From positions 930,001 through 994,000 of the forward strand of contig OZ243932.1 of assembly GCA_965214035.1 (NCBI GenBank): a stretch of 64,000 bases of DNA, in the 5' to 3' direction. The notes beneath the pieces were generated by a model. It was not told the DNA's origin. It did no database searches and was given only the letters and a program-made list of their open reading frames with translations. Origin of the DNA: JAJDYQ01 sp965214035. Its GTDB lineage: Bacteria > Pseudomonadota > Gammaproteobacteria > JAJDYQ01. Made by a program: the position numbers and the translations under genes. Positions 62,862 to 64,000 of this stretch are shown one piece after another (position 1 is the stretch's first letter; each line of letters starts with the position of its first letter).

Positions 62862-63866
62862 ATGTTGGTTAATGGGCACACTAATATCATAGGCATCGGT
62901 AGCTACATGCCGGACCAGATCGTTAAATCGGAGCATCTCATGGCGGAAATTGATTCGGCTGAAAAGTTTGGTATCAGTGAAAGCTTTATATCTGATGTCG
63001 TTGGAATCGAGGAGCGCCGGGTAGCCGCACGGGAGCATAAACCCTCGGATCTGGCTATTTTTGCCTCCAAGACGGCATTGAAGCATAGCGGTATAGATGC
63101 CAGTGAAATTGACCTGATAATATTCTGCGGAATTGAGCGGGACTGGATTGAGCCGGCGACCGCACATCGAGTTCAACAGTTTATTGACGCGAAAAATGCG
63201 TCATGCTTCGATCTGAGTAATGCCTGCCATGGGTTTATGAATGGAATATCAGTGGCTGACGCCATGATTGCTACGGGCAGCGCTTCGACTGCCCTGATCT
63301 GCACCGGGGAAAAACCAAGCAATATCATGTATGAAGCCCTTAGGAGGCTCGCCAAATCCGACAGTAAATCTGATGTAAAACGCTGGCTTGGTGCCTTTAC
63401 GGTTGGAGATGCCGGTGGTGCCGTTATAATACGCCGCTCCCAACACCAAAGCGGTTTTCAGAAGTTTAATTTTTCATCGAATGGTGAGCACACCAGCCTT
63501 TGCTATTATGAGTATGATGTTGACGGGCGTATAGAAGGCCAGATGTTGATGAAGTCAATCAGTATCGAAATCGTAGATTTTCACCGCTGTATGATCGGGG
63601 ATACCTATCGCAAGCTGGCATGGAAGCCGGAAGATGTTGACTGGCTGTATTGCCATCAGGTAGGTGCCAGACCACATCGGCAAATGGCGGAACTGGCTAA
63701 AATTGATACACAAAAAGCCCCGATTACCTATCGGAAGTTTGGGAATATTACCAGCGCGACAATACCTGTAAATTTTCACTTTAATCCGCCTCAAAAAGGA
63801 GATAAGATACTGATTCTGGGAACCGGAAGCGGTTTGTCTATCAGTCAAACAGGAATGGTATTTTAA
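62862..63866 (+). CDS. 3-oxoacyl-ACP synthase III (FabH-like) family protein
   Basis: 334 residues, thiolase fold. The FabH-type triad is visible: Cys in 'DLSNACHGFMNG', His in 'YCHQVGARPH', Asn in 'KFGNITSATIPVNF'. The His context (HQVGA) and Asn context differ from housekeeping FabH (HQAN, NTSA), which points to a specialised ketosynthase of the OleA/PqsD/secondary-metabolite kind. GGAGAG lies 6 nt before the ATG at 62862. A membrane protein starts 2 bp after the stop, so the two are probably cotranscribed. No acyl carrier protein is visible in the window. Confidence 0.85.
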   Translation: MLVNGHTNIIGIGSYMPDQIVKSEHLMAEIDSAEKFGISESFISDVVGIEERRVAAREHKPSDLAIFASKTALKHSGIDASEIDLIIFCGIERDWIEPATAHRVQQFIDAKNASCFDLSNACHGFMNGISVADAMIATGSASTALICTGEKPSNIMYEALRRLAKSDSKSDVKRWLGAFTVGDAGGAVIIRRSQHQSGFQKFNFSSNGEHTSLCYYEYDVDGRIEGQMLMKSISIEIVDFHRCMIGDTYRKLAWKPEDVDWLYCHQVGARPHRQMAELAKIDTQKAPITYRKFGNITSATIPVNFHFNPPQKGDKILILGTGSGLSISQTGMVF

Positions 63867-63868
63867 TC

Positions 63869-64000
63869 ATGAATATATTAGCATTACCCTCGTTAGTCGC
63901 TCTGCTCATAAAAGGCATACTATTCGCCGTGGCCAGAGGCAGATTGTTCCGAAGAAATACGGCCCTGGCTGTCTTTCTGGTAGCGCTGTTCGCGCTTAAT
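63869..64000 (+). CDS. Membrane protein, N-terminal part, truncated by the window edge
   Basis: The ATG at 63869 lies 2 bp after the ketosynthase stop; 44 codons are visible (MNILALPSLVALLIKGILFA...). Two hydrophobic segments separated by 'RGRLFRRNTA' suggest two helices with a basic loop, as at the start of some membrane sensor kinases or acyltransferases. The family cannot be decided from this fragment. Confidence 0.6.
   Translation, partial: MNILALPSLVALLIKGILFAVARGRLFRRNTALAVFLVALFALN

Noticed and set aside
62690..62872. 60-codon plus-strand frame before the ketosynthase
   Set aside because: Composition is that of AT-rich leader DNA, it overlaps the ketosynthase start and binding site, and no family is recognised.

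Overview
This window looks like chromosome from a gammaproteobacterium. Several gene orders typical of that class are present: pepA-holC divergent from lptF-lptG, a YafS-like methyltransferase followed by rnhA and dnaQ, and uvrC-pgsA followed by tRNA-Gly, tRNA-Cys and tRNA-Leu. The species cannot be named from the sequence alone.

Layout. 1-9680: the 3' part of a giant repeat-rich outer-membrane autotransporter-like protein. 9744-12658 (minus): a small conserved protein, fragments of a DNA methyltransferase and of an IS1595-type transposase, holC and pepA. 12752-14922 (plus): lptF and lptG. 14919-17696 (minus): ppc. 17697-43818: the accessory core, which is two tandem copies of one segment. 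Each copy has the 5' end of ppc, an extended -10 promoter, a start codon with a good Shine-Dalgarno, a poly-C tract (28 C and 19 C), a giant autotransporter gene, a rho-independent terminator, a dead crp/fnr remnant, a methyltransferase gene and the start of rnhA. The copies meet at position 33360, where the first 17 codons of rnhA are joined to an internal ppc sequence through a CCCGG microhomology. 43769-45320: intact rnhA, dnaQ and a small membrane protein. 45390-51409: a translationally coupled AddB-like nuclease and AddA-like helicase-nuclease. 51668-52603: two small genes. 52946-53412 (minus): three tRNAs. 53471-62048 (minus): pgsA, uvrC, ligA and a tgpA/DUF58/moxR cluster. 62862-64000 (plus): a FabH-like ketosynthase and the start of a membrane protein.

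How the parts work together. The three giant proteins (over 3209, about 4616 and about 2794 residues) are built from Calx-beta-like repeats of about 100-120 residues. Most repeats carry an 'LTF...NW...Q.VTVT' signature followed by acidic loops, and each protein ends in a beta-barrel of about 485 residues with a terminal Trp. This fits surface-exposed, probably calcium-stabilised adhesins or barrier proteins. The poly-C tracts lie between the best start codon and the export signal. In both copies, as assembled, that start is out of frame with the giant ORF. The simplest reading is a pair of tandem, phase-variable giant autotransporter loci that change expression by slipped-strand mispairing and change length by recombination among repeats. 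The rest of the window is ordinary housekeeping: LPS transport, anaplerosis, DNA replication and repair, phospholipid synthesis and tRNA.
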